From assembly GCA_961205875.1 (NCBI GenBank), contig OY540817.1:14543001-14607000 (forward strand): DNA of 64,000 nt. Direction: 5' to 3'. Below are positions 37,695-49,118 of the stretch, piece after piece. The notes below the pieces were generated by a model. That model worked only from the letters and a program-made list of their open reading frames with translations. It searched no databases and had not been told where the DNA came from. Every line of letters begins with the position of its first letter. Within the stretch, counting starts at the first letter, position 1. This DNA comes from Sialis fuliginosa. Lineage: Eukaryota > Arthropoda > Insecta > Megaloptera > Sialidae. The translations under genes were made by a program, and so were the position numbers.

Positions 37695-37857
37695 GGGGCC
37701 ATTCAAGTATTACGTAAGTAGACCTTGGTCGATTTTGGAGCTCCCCCCCCCATCCTATATATGATAAAATAATAATATATATTGTCAGATAAAATAGGGA
37801 AAATTGCTACCCCCCTCCTAAATATGCTTTTTGCGTAAGTAATACTTAAATGGCCCC
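37695..37857. mobile_element. 163-bp TIR element with TAA duplication (PIF/Harbinger-like)
   Basis: TAA at 37692-37694 and 37858-37860 flank TIRs GGGGCCATTCAAGTATTACG and the complement of CGTAAGTAATACTTAAATGGCCCC. A 3-bp TAA/TTA duplication is typical of PIF/Harbinger. Non-coding, with a C9 run inside. Confidence 0.65.
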
Positions 37858-38150
37858 TAATGAAAATTCCAACAATCTTAATTTTTGTTTATAATTTTTA
37901 CATACTGCATAAAATTAATGTTTTATTAAAAATAAAATATGTACAATATGTGCTATAAGACAAAATAAGAATATATTGTCAGAAAAAACATAAAAAATCA
38001 ATACCCCCCCCTAAATATGCTTATTGCGTATGTAGGCCCCTAATGAAAATTCGAACAATTAAAATTTTTGTTTGTAATTTTTACATACTGTATAAAATTA
38101 ATGTTTTTCTTTAATAAACATTAAAAATAAAATATGTATGTACAAATAAC
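37771..38150 (+). repeat. Tandem duplication, period ~194 bp, two units
   Basis: ATATATTGTC occurs at 37777 and 37971. Both units contain CTAAATATGCTT, GGCCCCTAATGAAAATTC and TTTTTACATACTG.ATAAAATTAATGTTTT-type blocks in the same order. The first unit includes the right end of the TIR element at 37695-37857, so the duplication happened after that insertion. The second unit has lost part of the TIR. Confidence 0.8.
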
Positions 38151-39627
38151 ATAAAACCCAAACAATAAAAAGTACCGTAATCACGTAACGCCAATTACAA
38201 ACGTTTTTTCAAGCACTTACATAAAAACACATTGTTTTAAAACCTAACATAAAGCTTTCAATGTAACTTCAATTATTCAGATACGATAATGGTTATTTCT
38301 TTCCACATTTTATTGCATCTATTTGTTTTTTCATTTAATTCAATAGTCAATCAGACCGAGATTACATTTTTACTTGTTTTTATTTAGGCGTTAAGGATAT
38401 TCGATCGTGAGAGTAATGTAAAGATAAAAGTCTAAAAATTTAATAGGTTATTTATATTATTTATTTATATATATTTTACTATTTTTTTTTAAACATTAGA
38501 CGTATGGGTTTTCAGTAATTGGAAATTAAAAATAGAATTTTTAATACACGGTAAATGAGATAACTCGCCAAAAGTGCTCTATTTATTGATATTCTATACA
38601 GAGATGTTTTATACACTGATTATTCTAAATTTCAACTCTTTTAAATACTATAAAAATTATAAAAAACATAATGAAAAATTAAAAATACAATACTTTCATG
38701 ACAGCACGATGGTAAAGACGCATCCGTAAAAGTAATAGAGTGCGACTTACATACAAATAACGTGTGGAAGTAGTGCGAGTGCAACAACCAGTGCTGGCAA
38801 GGCCATAGTATATATTAAAGATATAGTCTATATGTATGTGCTGTGGAAAAGAAAAGAGATTGTGAGTTGGGGGTATATACAAATATATATTTCAATTCGC
38901 AGTTGCACAATATTTGGTATAAAATATACTGCGGTCGCTAAATTATATTTAATTTTTTACTTTTAATTATTTACAAAGTAAAAAATTCCATTAAATGTAT
39001 AATATGTGTTCTGCATATCAATTAAAAACATTTTTTTCGAAATCAAGTCTTTTTTTTATTGAAAAAAAACCCCGAATGGTTCACAACTTACTAGGCGAAT
39101 AACCTTAATAAGATTAATTAATATGAAGGAAGAAAATTATTTCGCTAAAATAAATTTGTAATCGGAAATGCAATAACAGTTTTTTTTCTCGTTAAAGGTA
39201 ATAAAATCGTAGCTTCTGGTTACTTGACCATTACTGTTCCGTTTAAAAAAACTATTTGATGGTAACAAGTTTGTAACTCATTTTTTGTATAGCAACGTTT
39301 TAAAACTCTACAGACTAATAAATTAATTATTTATTATAAACTTCTAGATGAATGAATATCACATGTAATATATTTGATGGCGATAGTTCTTACAGTAGTT
39401 ATTTGTGAACAAACATTTTCTTTTATAAAGAATAAAATGATGCAGTGCAGTTTGCTAATTACAACTATTTGTTAAAAGTTTTTAATCAAGTGAACTCGGT
39501 ATAATTTTCACAAAAGATCTAACAAAAAAGAGGACAAAATAACCTTTAATTACCCCATGTTTCACGAAAATGTAAATAAATACAATGAAGTATTAAGTAA
39601 AAGTGAGTGGGTATATGTATGCATGTA
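38151..39627. other. AT-rich non-coding stretch
   Basis: No gene or repeat recognised. Confidence 0.35.
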
Positions 39628-40083
39628 CAGTGGCGTAGCAAAAAAAAAGAAAGAAAAATTCAATGTTGGTATTATTATGATAATTAAACTTATTATTATA
39701 TATTATTATATATACGAGTATATTATATTCATTTAGACTTATGAAAACATTATTTTTTGCTTGTGTTAAAAATGTTATTTTTTTATAAAAAGATGTAAAA
39801 TAGATGAATAATAATAATAATGAATAATAATCCAAATCACGATACACAAGTTTTTTTTTGTGAATACCAGAGGTACTGAACCGATTTGAATGAAGATTTC
39901 ACCGACGTAATTATTATGAACTTTCGAGTACTTAAACTATTTGTAGACATCCCGGCATCCATCCGTGGAATGCCAGTTACAACAGCTAACAGTTAAGTTT
40001 AAGATGTGTAACTAATAACTGAATAACAGCTTGAATATTATATTAAAGGGATCCCCTAACTTATTCTACTAGATACGCCACTG
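39628..40083 (+). mobile_element. hAT-like MITE with CAGTGGCGTA ends
   Basis: Left end CAGTGGCGTAGC and right end AGATACGCCACTG are inverted repeats of a type common in insect hAT elements. The 456-bp interior is non-coding and includes ATAATAATAATAATG simple repeats. The flanking octamers TGCATGTA and TGATTATA match at only 5 of 8, so the duplication is not certain. Confidence 0.6.
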
Positions 40084-40557
40084 TGATTATAGAACTACCG
40101 TAAATAGTACTTTCAAATTATGTACATCCAGTGCGCTTTTATTAAAACTGTAGTTAATGGCCGAAAAGATTTTTTTAATTATACTTAAGAATTCCACAGA
40201 CTCCCATCCATTTATTTATTTGTTTTTCGTTTTTGTTTTCTGCTACATTTGCCCTATAATCGCTTTCATATACAACCGTGTTTTAAACATTATTTCAATT
40301 TACAATTCATTTTCGAAGTTAGTTTTTATTTCTGCATTTTAATTTTTAAACTAAGTGGCGAGGGAAGATTTTTTGAGAGTTAAATTTATTTGATAATTTA
40401 TATTACCTATACATCCAGAAATTTTTAGGAAGTGTATTATTTTTTTGGAGGGGGATCTTTGCATTTATGAATATATTAATATGTGAACATCGAACATTTG
40501 TGTACGTTTTTTTAGTATTTATTATAAAAGGAGGTGAATTAAACTTATATCATTTGA

Positions 40558-40911
40558 AAGGTACTGTGCAATAGATGTGCACAAAAAAATCGTGTATATG
40601 TTGCCATTAAGGCAGGTAAAATAAAGTTAACATACACACATTTCTCCTCTCACTGTTTGTTTATTTTCTCTCGCATCGTTCAATAGCATAGCAATACTCC
40701 TAGCTCCACAAAGCGACAGAAATAAATAGTTTTGGGTTTCTGTCAAACGTAGAGAATGCGTTTAGAGATTTCAATTAGCGTTCAATGCAGTATTTTTATT
40801 TGAAAATTTTTGTTGTAAAACCAGGTTAGGTTAGGTTAAGTTAGGTTAGATACTTTGCCATAGATGTTAATATAAAAAATCATGTGTGTATGGTGCCGTT
40901 AAGGCAGGTAA
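40558..40911 (+). repeat. Direct repeat pair ~288 bp apart
   Basis: Two ~65-bp units at about 40558-40624 and 40846-40911 share CATAGATGT or CAATAGATGT, AAAAAATC.TGT, GCC.TTAAGGCAGGTAAAAT. The interval contains the TTAGG-like run. May be a remnant of a longer tandem array or of a duplicated element. Confidence 0.55.
40823..40850 (+). repeat. Interstitial TTAGG-type telomere repeat
   Basis: GGTTAGGTTAGGTTAAGTTA followed by GGTTAG: about five units of GGTTA, the insect telomere repeat (TTAGG)n, one of them altered. Short interstitial runs like this arise by break repair or telomerase action at breaks; this copy is too short to be a telomere. Confidence 0.6.
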
Positions 40912-41291
40912 AATATAATATCGAAATTCGACCATAGGCGATACTAGTTATAATTAATCTCCATAGTTTATTAACGCAAGATTACTAATACAAAATTACT
41001 TTAATTAATAAAAGTGTTTAAGTTATTTAAAATAAATACCTACATACATTGATATATTTACTACAATTAACAACATAAATAAGTTAGACGTATAGTAAGA
41101 TATACTGGCAATGGAACATGTAAGTATAAATTGCCTATATCTTATGTCATAACTCTTATAACAACGGAAATGCATTCTTAAAGAGAGTATTTGCGTGTGT
41201 TCATATCCAAGTAAATCAAGTTACACAAATGTAGTATGTTTACATTTTGTTTGTATCTTTGTTTTCTCAATTAAATAAGTAAACTTACTTC

Positions 41292-41382
41292 CAGCGCCGG
41301 TTTTATGGGGAAGGAGGAACCAGGGCGACCGCCCGGGGCACCAGATCAGGTGGGGCGGCGCACAATGGGGTATAAGTGACAT
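41292..41382 (+). repeat. GC-rich block, probable mobile-element terminus
   Basis: CAGCGCCGGTTTTATGGGGA, GGGCGACCGCCCGGGGCACC and GGTGGGGCGGCGCACAATGG are exceptionally GC-rich here. The GCCGGTTTTA and CCGCCCGGGG parts resemble ends of insect DNA transposons, but no partner end was found. Confidence 0.3.
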
Positions 41383-41847
41383 TTTTGGTTCAAATCAGTG
41401 TACAGGCTGTAATTTTTGTGTTTTAACTGCAACCCTACCGCGAAATTCATTAAAACTGTAGCTTCTTTTTGTTCTCTTTAAAATTACAACGAAAATAAAT
41501 TAAAAATGAACTATGTTTATTTGTTACGGAGACATGGTTAATCAGTCATTTCAGTTTTGATCTGTTAAATTACGACCTATAGAATGCTCACATATACTTA
41601 TGATGCACGGAGACCCAATTTTACGACGACATATCTCTGGTTCTATAAATGGTAGAGCTCATTTTATTCGTAATGTAGTCTAGTATAAATTAAGTTTTAT
41701 GAATTTTTTTCATCAGAGTCGTTAAAAAATGTGTGAGATGATATATTGAGATATTAACTATTCAACTTATTTGTTAATTTATCAATTTCAATTTGTTAAT
41801 AATAGGGGAAGGGGATCTCGACGGTCTTAGGGCATTTGATAATCTTA

Positions 41848-42161
41848 TGTCCGGTATTATAAAGGAGCTAGCAAAATTTGCATGCTAGCAAGCATTTTCA
41901 AATGGAGTATTAATTCTGTACTAGTATCTATGGATTAGTTATGGAATATAGAGCAGTGACACAGTTGGCATCTTTCACCGTACAAAATAATTTTCATAAT
42001 ATCACCACTGTTTTAATACCGTTGGTATTTATCTACAACGCGTGCGCGAAACTTGCCAAAGTCTTCAACAAACTCAAAAAGAACTGTCGTATAAGTTTGA
42101 TATCTCATTTGAAAGTGCTTGCTAACTAACAAATTTACTAGCTCCTTTATAATACCGGACA
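41848..42161 (+). mobile_element. TGTCCGG MITE, copy 2, with TTA duplication
   Basis: TIRs TGTCCGGTATTATAAAGGAG and the complement of CTCCTTTATAATACCGGACA are perfect over 20 bp and extend inward. TTA at 41845-41847 and 42162-42164 is a 3-bp target duplication, as in PIF/Harbinger. The interior matches 29577-29898. Non-coding; better preserved than copy 1 and so probably younger. Confidence 0.85.
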
Positions 42162-44120
42162 TTAAAGTTAATGGTGTAAGCTATATTTAAAAAAAAAGGT
42201 TGGAGTATCCAGTCATACGAAATGTGGATACATACATATTATATAATTTTTCTTATTATTGAATGCAATAAGTAATAAGGGCATACAAACCTAACAAATT
42301 ACATAAATAACTCCATACAAAGAAAAATCATTATTTTAACACTTGATTCCACACTCGCACAAACAATATATATCATTGTGCAAATAATTTATGGATGCGC
42401 TCTGTTGTGTTCCGAAATAACATCAAATACAAACAGATTTATTAATTCGAAACTCTTTTTCCAATCGGCAAATACCCCTATATGCATTTGCGATAGACAC
42501 AATATGTATGCATGTGTAATGTGTATATGTATATAGATGTGTATATATACATATGTCGAGATGGATGTGTGTGTGTAGAGACTGGCGTAGCAACAAATAT
42601 GATATGCAAAAATGAAAATGAGATAATTGATTATTTTTAATTTAGAAAAAACTTGTTTGCAAACGATCATAGGTAATTGAGTTAAGGGATCTGCATAAGT
42701 TTGAGGTACAAAAAACAGGTCAATTTTTAATATTTTTTTCTGATAAGAAAATTGGAATGACTAGGTCAGGATTTTATACATTATTATACATAGTTTTGTC
42801 AAGTTTGAGTTTATTATCGAAAAATATTGATAAACAATTAAGTTATTATTTATAAGAACAATGTTTCGCCGTCGCTGCATGGCCAATCGGTGTAGGTGAT
42901 TCTAAATGTATTTGTAGAAAATAAAATAATGTACTTGTGTTGTAGTACAATAATTAAAATTCAATATGGTAAGCTGTGACAAAAAAAAATGCTCTGTCTA
43001 AATCTTAAGTGAATCGGACGTATAGATTTTGATATACGACTTTCACCGTTTTATTAAACATATTTTCGAGATAAACGCTAATACACTTTATTATTTATCC
43101 TGTTCGATGCGACACTTCACAAAAATTGTCATACTTCGGTCAATTTTAGGAATTTGTGCAAATCAAAGTTATAAGACCCTAGGCTATAAAAAAATCGAAT
43201 TTTTGAAATTTAAAACTAATGCAGACCCCTTAAGTTCGAATAAAAAAAAATAAACAAAACAAAGGGGTAAAATTTTTATTTATAGTTGGCAAATATAAGT
43301 AGCTTTTAATACAAGAATTTATAAGTGACATTAAACTTAAAAATAGGAAGGTAATTTTTCTAATGTAAAGAATTACAGTCAAATTTCGATAAATTGGGCC
43401 TTCATATTTCGGACTTCGGATAACTCAACGAATTTTTACGAAAACATTACAATTATTAACAAAAAAAGATTGATACAGCTTGGTTATAACTTATTTCCCT
43501 CTTCCCATTAGATAACTTTATTTCCCCTTGATGAACATTTTCTTTTTAACTATAGAACAAACCTCCGACACCCCCTTTAGAATGAGTTTATTTATATTAT
43601 AAAAATATTTTTTACATGAATACATGTCAAACAGCAGGGCATTAAAATATAAATTCACAAATTTTATAAGATCCTTAAAATATATGTATACATTATCTCC
43701 AGCCTTAACTGTTTACACACATGCATATGTAACACAATACATTTTATTGGTAAATGCGATGTGTACAATCAGTGGAACTGCTCGTTACCACAACCCCCAA
43801 CCCCATTATCAGTCTAATTCGCTGTTACGATTGATTCATTATACAGAATCACAAAAGTACGCTGTCAGTATCATGGATCTACAACCGATCTATCATCAAA
43901 CTGATATAAAACTTATTGGCTCGATCAACGGATGTTTTTATCAGAGGTGTAATATTTTATGAGCCATCCAGATTACATTTGAGTTAAGAGGTTGATATTT
44001 TTATTTTTAATATCTTTATATGATTGAGCATGAGCATTTTAAATGTCTACAAACAAATGAAACTAGATAATTTAATTTTCTATAACAACAATTTTAAAAA
44101 CTTTTTATTAAACCTATATA
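42162..44120. other. Non-coding stretch with an unassigned 112-codon frame
   Basis: The ATG-started frame at 43624-43962 is the longest open frame in the putative intron (112 codons, containing HAYVTQYILLVNAMC and SIMDLQPIYHQTDIKLIG). I recognise no domain, signal or splice context and think chance is likely. At 43374 TACAGTCAAATTTCGATAAA resembles a pogo/Tigger terminus without a partner. No other gene. Confidence 0.25.
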
Positions 44121-44374
44121 AGGTAAAGGTACCAGTTATGGCCGGTATAAGAGCAAGTTTTCGTTTTTTTTATTACTTAATGGGATTGTTTTTTGTAATT
44201 CTCATGAACTCGTGTTACTAATAAAACAAGTAACTCTTTATTTAATCAATTTAATTGTCAGTCACCAAATATAGTTTTTTTTTTAATTATAGTCTTTTAT
44301 TTTCTTTATATTTTTTCTCCAGGAATGAATAAAGTAAAACCAGTAATGATCACGCAGTGATGGACACTTTCTAC
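44121..44374 (+). mobile_element. AGGTACTGG MITE family, copy 7 (right half missing)
   Basis: Starts AGGTAAAGGTACCAGTTATG after TATATA and follows the family to GCAGTGATGGACACTTTCTA, then stops. It shares the AGGTAAAGG variant with copy 6, suggesting a subfamily. Confidence 0.75.
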
Positions 44375-45125
44375 ATGAAATGTCATGAAATTTTGACAGT
44401 ATTCTAGTTAAGGTTTGTACTTTATGGGAAGCATAAGGATTTTTTGTTATGTCATCTGTATATCAGACCAGAGAATTTGATAGTAAAGTATTATTTTTTA
44501 TTGCTTTTGCGTTTTCGTTTACTACGCCCCTGATTTATGCTGATAGTGCATTTCAATTCGATGATATCGCTGAATGCAACGGAAATTTTATTTTATAACT
44601 GTATTAGTGGTAAATTGCAGTTATGTCGATATGATTTATAAACAATAGCATTATTATTGATGATATGGGTTGACAAATGTCACAAATTCATGAATGGAAT
44701 GGTCCCCTATATTTTTACATTTGTGAATAGGCTCGCAATAAAAATAAATTATACGAAATACTGACATGTTTTATAACAAAAAATGGGTAGATTTTAAAGA
44801 ATTTTTATGCAATGAATTCGAACCTGGATGACTTATTTTATATTTTTTTTATAAAAAATGTAAATTTTGTATAACATAAAAACTTGGTGTAAGTAAAAAA
44901 GTAAAAATATTATTCTTGTTTATGGGTATAAGAAATTATAAAGTATTCTAATTTACAATTAGCTTATTGGTATATCTTTCCAAACTTCTGCACTAATGTA
45001 TGTCAATAACTTTGTTACTAGTTGATTCGGGAGATTCCCGGTGGAATACCCCCTCCCCTCCACCTGTCAAAACTAGTTATATATTAAGAAAACAATTTTA
45101 AAAATATGAAAAACTAAAATGATTG
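44375..45125. other. Non-coding stretch
   Basis: No gene or element recognised. A short GC-rich patch lies at 45025-45065. Confidence 0.35.
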
Positions 45126-45280
45126 CTGCCAACGCCGATTTGGATTTTCGTCAGTTCAACATTTTTCAAGAATCCTGAAGTAACGTCCACTTCAATGTGC
45201 AATGAATCATATACCGATAAAACAGCCAAATCAACACAGCCAAGATCCATATAAAGATCACCGTGGAAGCCTTAAAGCTT
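45126..45280 (+). mobile_element. Hammerhead-like foldback element, degraded copy
   Basis: Shares with 62379-62551 the blocks CCTGAAG, GTCCACTTCAATGTG (GTCCACTGCAATATGTG in the other copy) and AGCCAAGATCCATATAAAGA followed by TCACCG.GGAAG. A weak arm pair (GCTGCCAACGCCGATTTGG with CCAAATCAACACAGC) suggests the same foldback layout. The GAAA after stem II is not preserved. Confidence 0.5.
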
Positions 45281-48006
45281 GTAAACTTCAGATATCTATT
45301 TACATAAGTACGATACTAACAATAATAAATCTATTGAATGATAGCATAAAATCTACAACAATGCATCAAACAATATCTGAACTATTGAATGTTCGTATAT
45401 AAAATATCTCTTTACGACACAAATAAATAACATTTCGATTTGCTTAGTGTAGCGTGATAGAAATGCATAAAGCCTGGATCTTAAGCCGCAGCTTTTCATG
45501 ATTGTTGCTTTTTAGGTTTCAGTCCCATCATACGTGCGAATGTGTGTATATGCGTGTGTCTGTCGCTTATTTACTGTGCAATAACACGCTAGCTAGCGCG
45601 TATCGTATATGTGAGTATTTTATGTTAATATGTATATGTTAGAAGAATTAACAACTCTATTATGTTATATGACAAAGTTATGTATTAGCTATTTTGAAAG
45701 TTTAATCAAATAACTTCTCCTTTTATCAATTAAGTTAGTCATTTTGGCTTTTGAACTGTTTATAGGTATGTTGTCTAATAATTAAATATTCGATAAACAG
45801 TAACGCTATTTTGATAGTTTACGGGACATAAGATATGCATTATAAATTTTAATTATCCATGGTGTAAAATGTAGATAAAGTTGTTTTTAGAATTTGTTAA
45901 GCATAATTTATTGTTTGTTAGTTTTCGATTAGGTATGTAGATATATTTAATCGTATATCTCCTGATTTCTTGCTGTTTCTATTTAGGCTAAAATAAAATA
46001 TATATTTATATTACTTTTATATAATATTGTTAGCATAAATTCTTTACGCATAAATAACTAGAAATGTATTTACTGTACTTACTTAAAATTCGATATAGGT
46101 ATACACGAGATATTTATTTAAGAAAATTGAACATTTTCGCAATTGTTACAACGCAAAATCTGTAGCAAGGTGTAAAAATAATACTGTCAATTTTAAATCT
46201 ATGTATTTCAACGTTTGTCGCGACAATTAAAATTATTTTAATAATACATTTTTTTATTACTTAAATAAAACAGTAGAAAAATAAAATTATTTATCACTTG
46301 AAAAAAATATAATCTTTCGATTTTTCGAGAAAACCCTAGGTTTTTGGTAATTTTTTTCAAAAAAACAGTTAACCAATTTCGGTTTTCATCGGTAAATAAG
46401 CCCTACTAGATGGTAAGTTTTCAAAGGAACGCATAGTATATTAAATAAAACTTACTTTTTTTCAATTCGAGTAAAAAACAACCAAAAACACAAATTCAAA
46501 CAATAACAAAAAAATAAACACGTACATAACGAACTATTTTAAAAACCCATTAAAAAAACAAAGCGTTATACATAAATAAACAAACATCACATAGATCATA
46601 GAGACCAATATGCACAGTCAATATTTGTAGTGACATTATTATTAGTCTGGGTACGGTCAGACCATAATTATATATGCTTTAATTTCCTATAGAGAAACGC
46701 ATAAATTAGTGTTATAAACATTTAATGTTATATTGTTATTAGATATAAATATTAGATCTTTTGAATTGGTTATTATTCAAATAATAGATAGTATTAATTG
46801 CAATTAAATTTTGGCCATAATTACAAATTATATTTCTTATGTTACCTATTTCTAAAATGAGCTCACTTTTTGTCGATTTGATAATTCTTGTAGTACAATA
46901 GAACCTCGATATAATGGGCTAATTCAGGTACTCGGAGAAAAATGGAGTCAATTTTGTAAAGAACAATTACAGTTGCCGATTAAAAAAATATCTTAGAAAA
47001 ACCAAACAAATGGTAAGTTACAATACATTTATAATTTATATTAAAGTATACATACACTTTATTATCGTAAATATGGAAGAATTACAAAATTGTCTCCCGT
47101 TTTAAGAATACTGAATCAAATATTAACATTTCTTTAAAAATTGAGTGATTGTTATGAAATATTTTTCTCCGTGTACTAATCATGCTCTAGTGCCTGTCAA
47201 AAATTGTTACTTCATACAGTTTGCTTTATTTTCTGGAGCCATTAGTCGTTTTAGCAATTAAGCTCCTTGTTTTGCAAATATTGTACCTTGAAGTATATTG
47301 TAAAGTTTTTATAAAATCATTTATCTAATCTGTATAAAAATTATAGTATGCTTAATAGGTATTTTAAAAGAGCACTTGAATAATGACAAACTAAATAATA
47401 TATAATTATCGACTTTTTAAAGCCACTTTCCTGTATCACAGAAGCAAGATTTATCACAGCCTCATCCACTGATAAATTGTAACCTCATTAAAACCCAATG
47501 ACGCGAGAATTAATAGCGTAATTTACGACCAGAAAAGATGAAAGGGATCATCCAATTTTACAAGACGTGATCTTATAAAAAGGGTAACACGCACCAGTTA
47601 ATTTAAGTATGAATATATCGGTAATGTCGATCCCTACAAAGCCTACATTATAATCCCGCGGAATAACGACGTGGCCAAGGACATACTTGACATCCGGTCA
47701 GTCGACCCTAACCTTGACATAGCAAGAATAATTTCGTACAACTCTTATATCCAGCGGGCAGGGGTGGAGTAGCGGTTAGGTTAGGAATGCATACAACTAT
47801 TGATTTTTATATACCTATACACCGTTTACCGAAAAAAAGGAAAAAAAACAAATTTCAGCAGTTTTGCAATTTAAGAACTATACAAAACTTATCTAAGTGT
47901 AGGTACAATTCATATTAACCCTTTCTCCTAGGTGCGGTTACAGAAACCCTAAGTTTCTGAACCATTATCTTAATGTAAGTGTCTCAATAATAACAATAAT
48001 GTTATA
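45281..48006. other. AT-rich non-coding stretch
   Basis: No host gene recognised apart from the small open frame at 47602-47772 listed separately. At 46896 TACAATAGAACCTCGATATA resembles a pogo-type terminus; at 47919 TTAACCCTTTCTCC resembles a lone piggyBac-type end. Confidence 0.3.
47602..47772 (+). other. Unassigned 56-codon open frame, GC-richer than surroundings
   Basis: The plus-strand frame reads NVDPYKAYIIIPRNNDVAKD then ILDIRSVDPNLDIARIISYN and ends at TAG. It has no ATG, but an AG acceptor-like site (TTTAAG) lies at its start. The residue mix, charged and helix-like, looks more protein-like than other frames here. It could be a piece of a mobile-element protein or a stray exon; I do not recognise it. 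Confidence 0.25.
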
Positions 48007-48141
48007 AAGTAATAGCACCAGTCTTGGATATGGTCCCAGTAATGGCTATTTTTGAATTAAATGTACTGAATTAGAAACATTTGTTGATATTTGATTACAA
48101 CCACTCTTCTCTTATAGCGACCATAACTGGTGACAGTTCCT
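48007..48141 (-). mobile_element. AGGTACTGG MITE family, copy 8 (ends only)
   Basis: Left end AAGTAATAGCACCAGTCTTG and right end CATAACTGGTGACAGTTCCT surround only ~95 bp, so most of the interior is deleted. Flanked by TA on both sides. Orientation is as in copy 5. Confidence 0.75.
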
Positions 48142-48472
48142 TATCTGCTAAAATTTAATGTTCATACACGTTAATATTAATAAATATTTGTGACACAAAT
48201 GAATAAACAATCAACGTACACAGGAACGTCATCATTTTTTCCTTTAAGGAAATACGTCACATATTGACTCCTAAAAATGATATTATATTACGTATCTACA
48301 ATAAATATCACTAACGTTCAAATAAAATAATAAAAATGTATAACAAATCATTTCTTCAAAACTCCCTTAATTTTATAAATTTAATGTTACCTAATATATT
48401 TTTTTAAATATGATCGTATCTTTAATAGAAATTTAAATTTTATTGTTTGTCGCTTGAACTTTGAAACATATA

Positions 48473-49118
48473 CAGTGTGTTCCAGAATAGATGTAACGAG
48501 AGTTGTAATGAACAATTTTTTTTCAAATCTTAGAATGGCATTTGGGAATCAATTCCTGCTTGATGTAAAAATAAGGTTTACCAAAAATTTCTTCCATAGG
48601 CTGTTTTATAAGTAAAGTATAAAAAATAACTAAAAAAACTATCTATATAATTACAAAATATGAAAAAAAATCCACTAAGAAGGTTTGTTTAGAATGCAAT
48701 TTTTTTAACCCTATACCTAATTTCAGAGCATTTAAAAAAAATAACGCAAAAAACAAAATTTCTTATATGATTTTTTTTCATATTTAAAAAAATAAAGGTA
48801 GTTTGTTCTTGGTTATTTTTAAGACCAAATCAATTAATTTTTGGTCATGCTTGATGTAAAACTAACGTATGTTAGTTTTACATCAAGCATGACTCGATCC
48901 CCAAATGTAATGCAGTGTTCACACCAAAGAAAACAAAACAGCAACACGGTGTTTGAAAACACGTCGTATTTAAAAATGCATAGGCTTTATTGCACTTTTG
49001 TCAAAAAGACACGATGTTGCTGTTTTGTTTTTTCGGTCTGAACACGGCATAATACTGCATGAAATTCGAAATTTTTTTGTTCATTACACGTCTTGAACAT
49101 TTATCCTGGGACACACTG
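48473..49118. mobile_element. TIR element CAGTGTGT with nested palindromes
   Basis: TIRs CAGTGTGTTCCAGAATAGAT and the complement of ATTTATCCTGGGACACACTG extend ~40 bp to GTAATGAAC. TA flanks both ends (48471-48472, 49119-49120), as in Tc1/mariner-type elements. The 646-bp interior has no transposase. It contains a perfect palindrome at 48844-48893 and a second inverted pair (AAACAAAACAGCAACACGGT near 48930 and ACGATGTTGCTGTTTTGTTT near 49012). Confidence 0.8.
48844..48893. repeat. Perfect 23-bp inverted repeat with 4-base loop
   Basis: GTCATGCTTGATGTAAAACT then AAC (48844-48866) pairs without mismatch with 48871-48893 across GTAT. It would extrude as a cruciform or form a stable stem in RNA. 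A third partial copy of the arm (TGCTTGATGTAAAA) lies at 48558. Confidence 0.9.

Noticed and set aside
42580-42600. ACTGGCGTAGCAAC resembling the CAGTGGCGTAGC terminus
   Set aside because: Only one short end, no matching partner nearby.
43624-43962. 112-codon ATG-started open frame
   Set aside because: The longest frame in the putative intron, but it has no recognisable domain, splice context or second copy, and such a length can arise by chance in 64 kb. Not called as a gene.
46896-46960. pogo/Tigger-like terminus TACAATAGAACCTCGATATA, and a similar one at 43374
   Set aside because: No partner terminus or transposase trace was found, so element boundaries could not be set.
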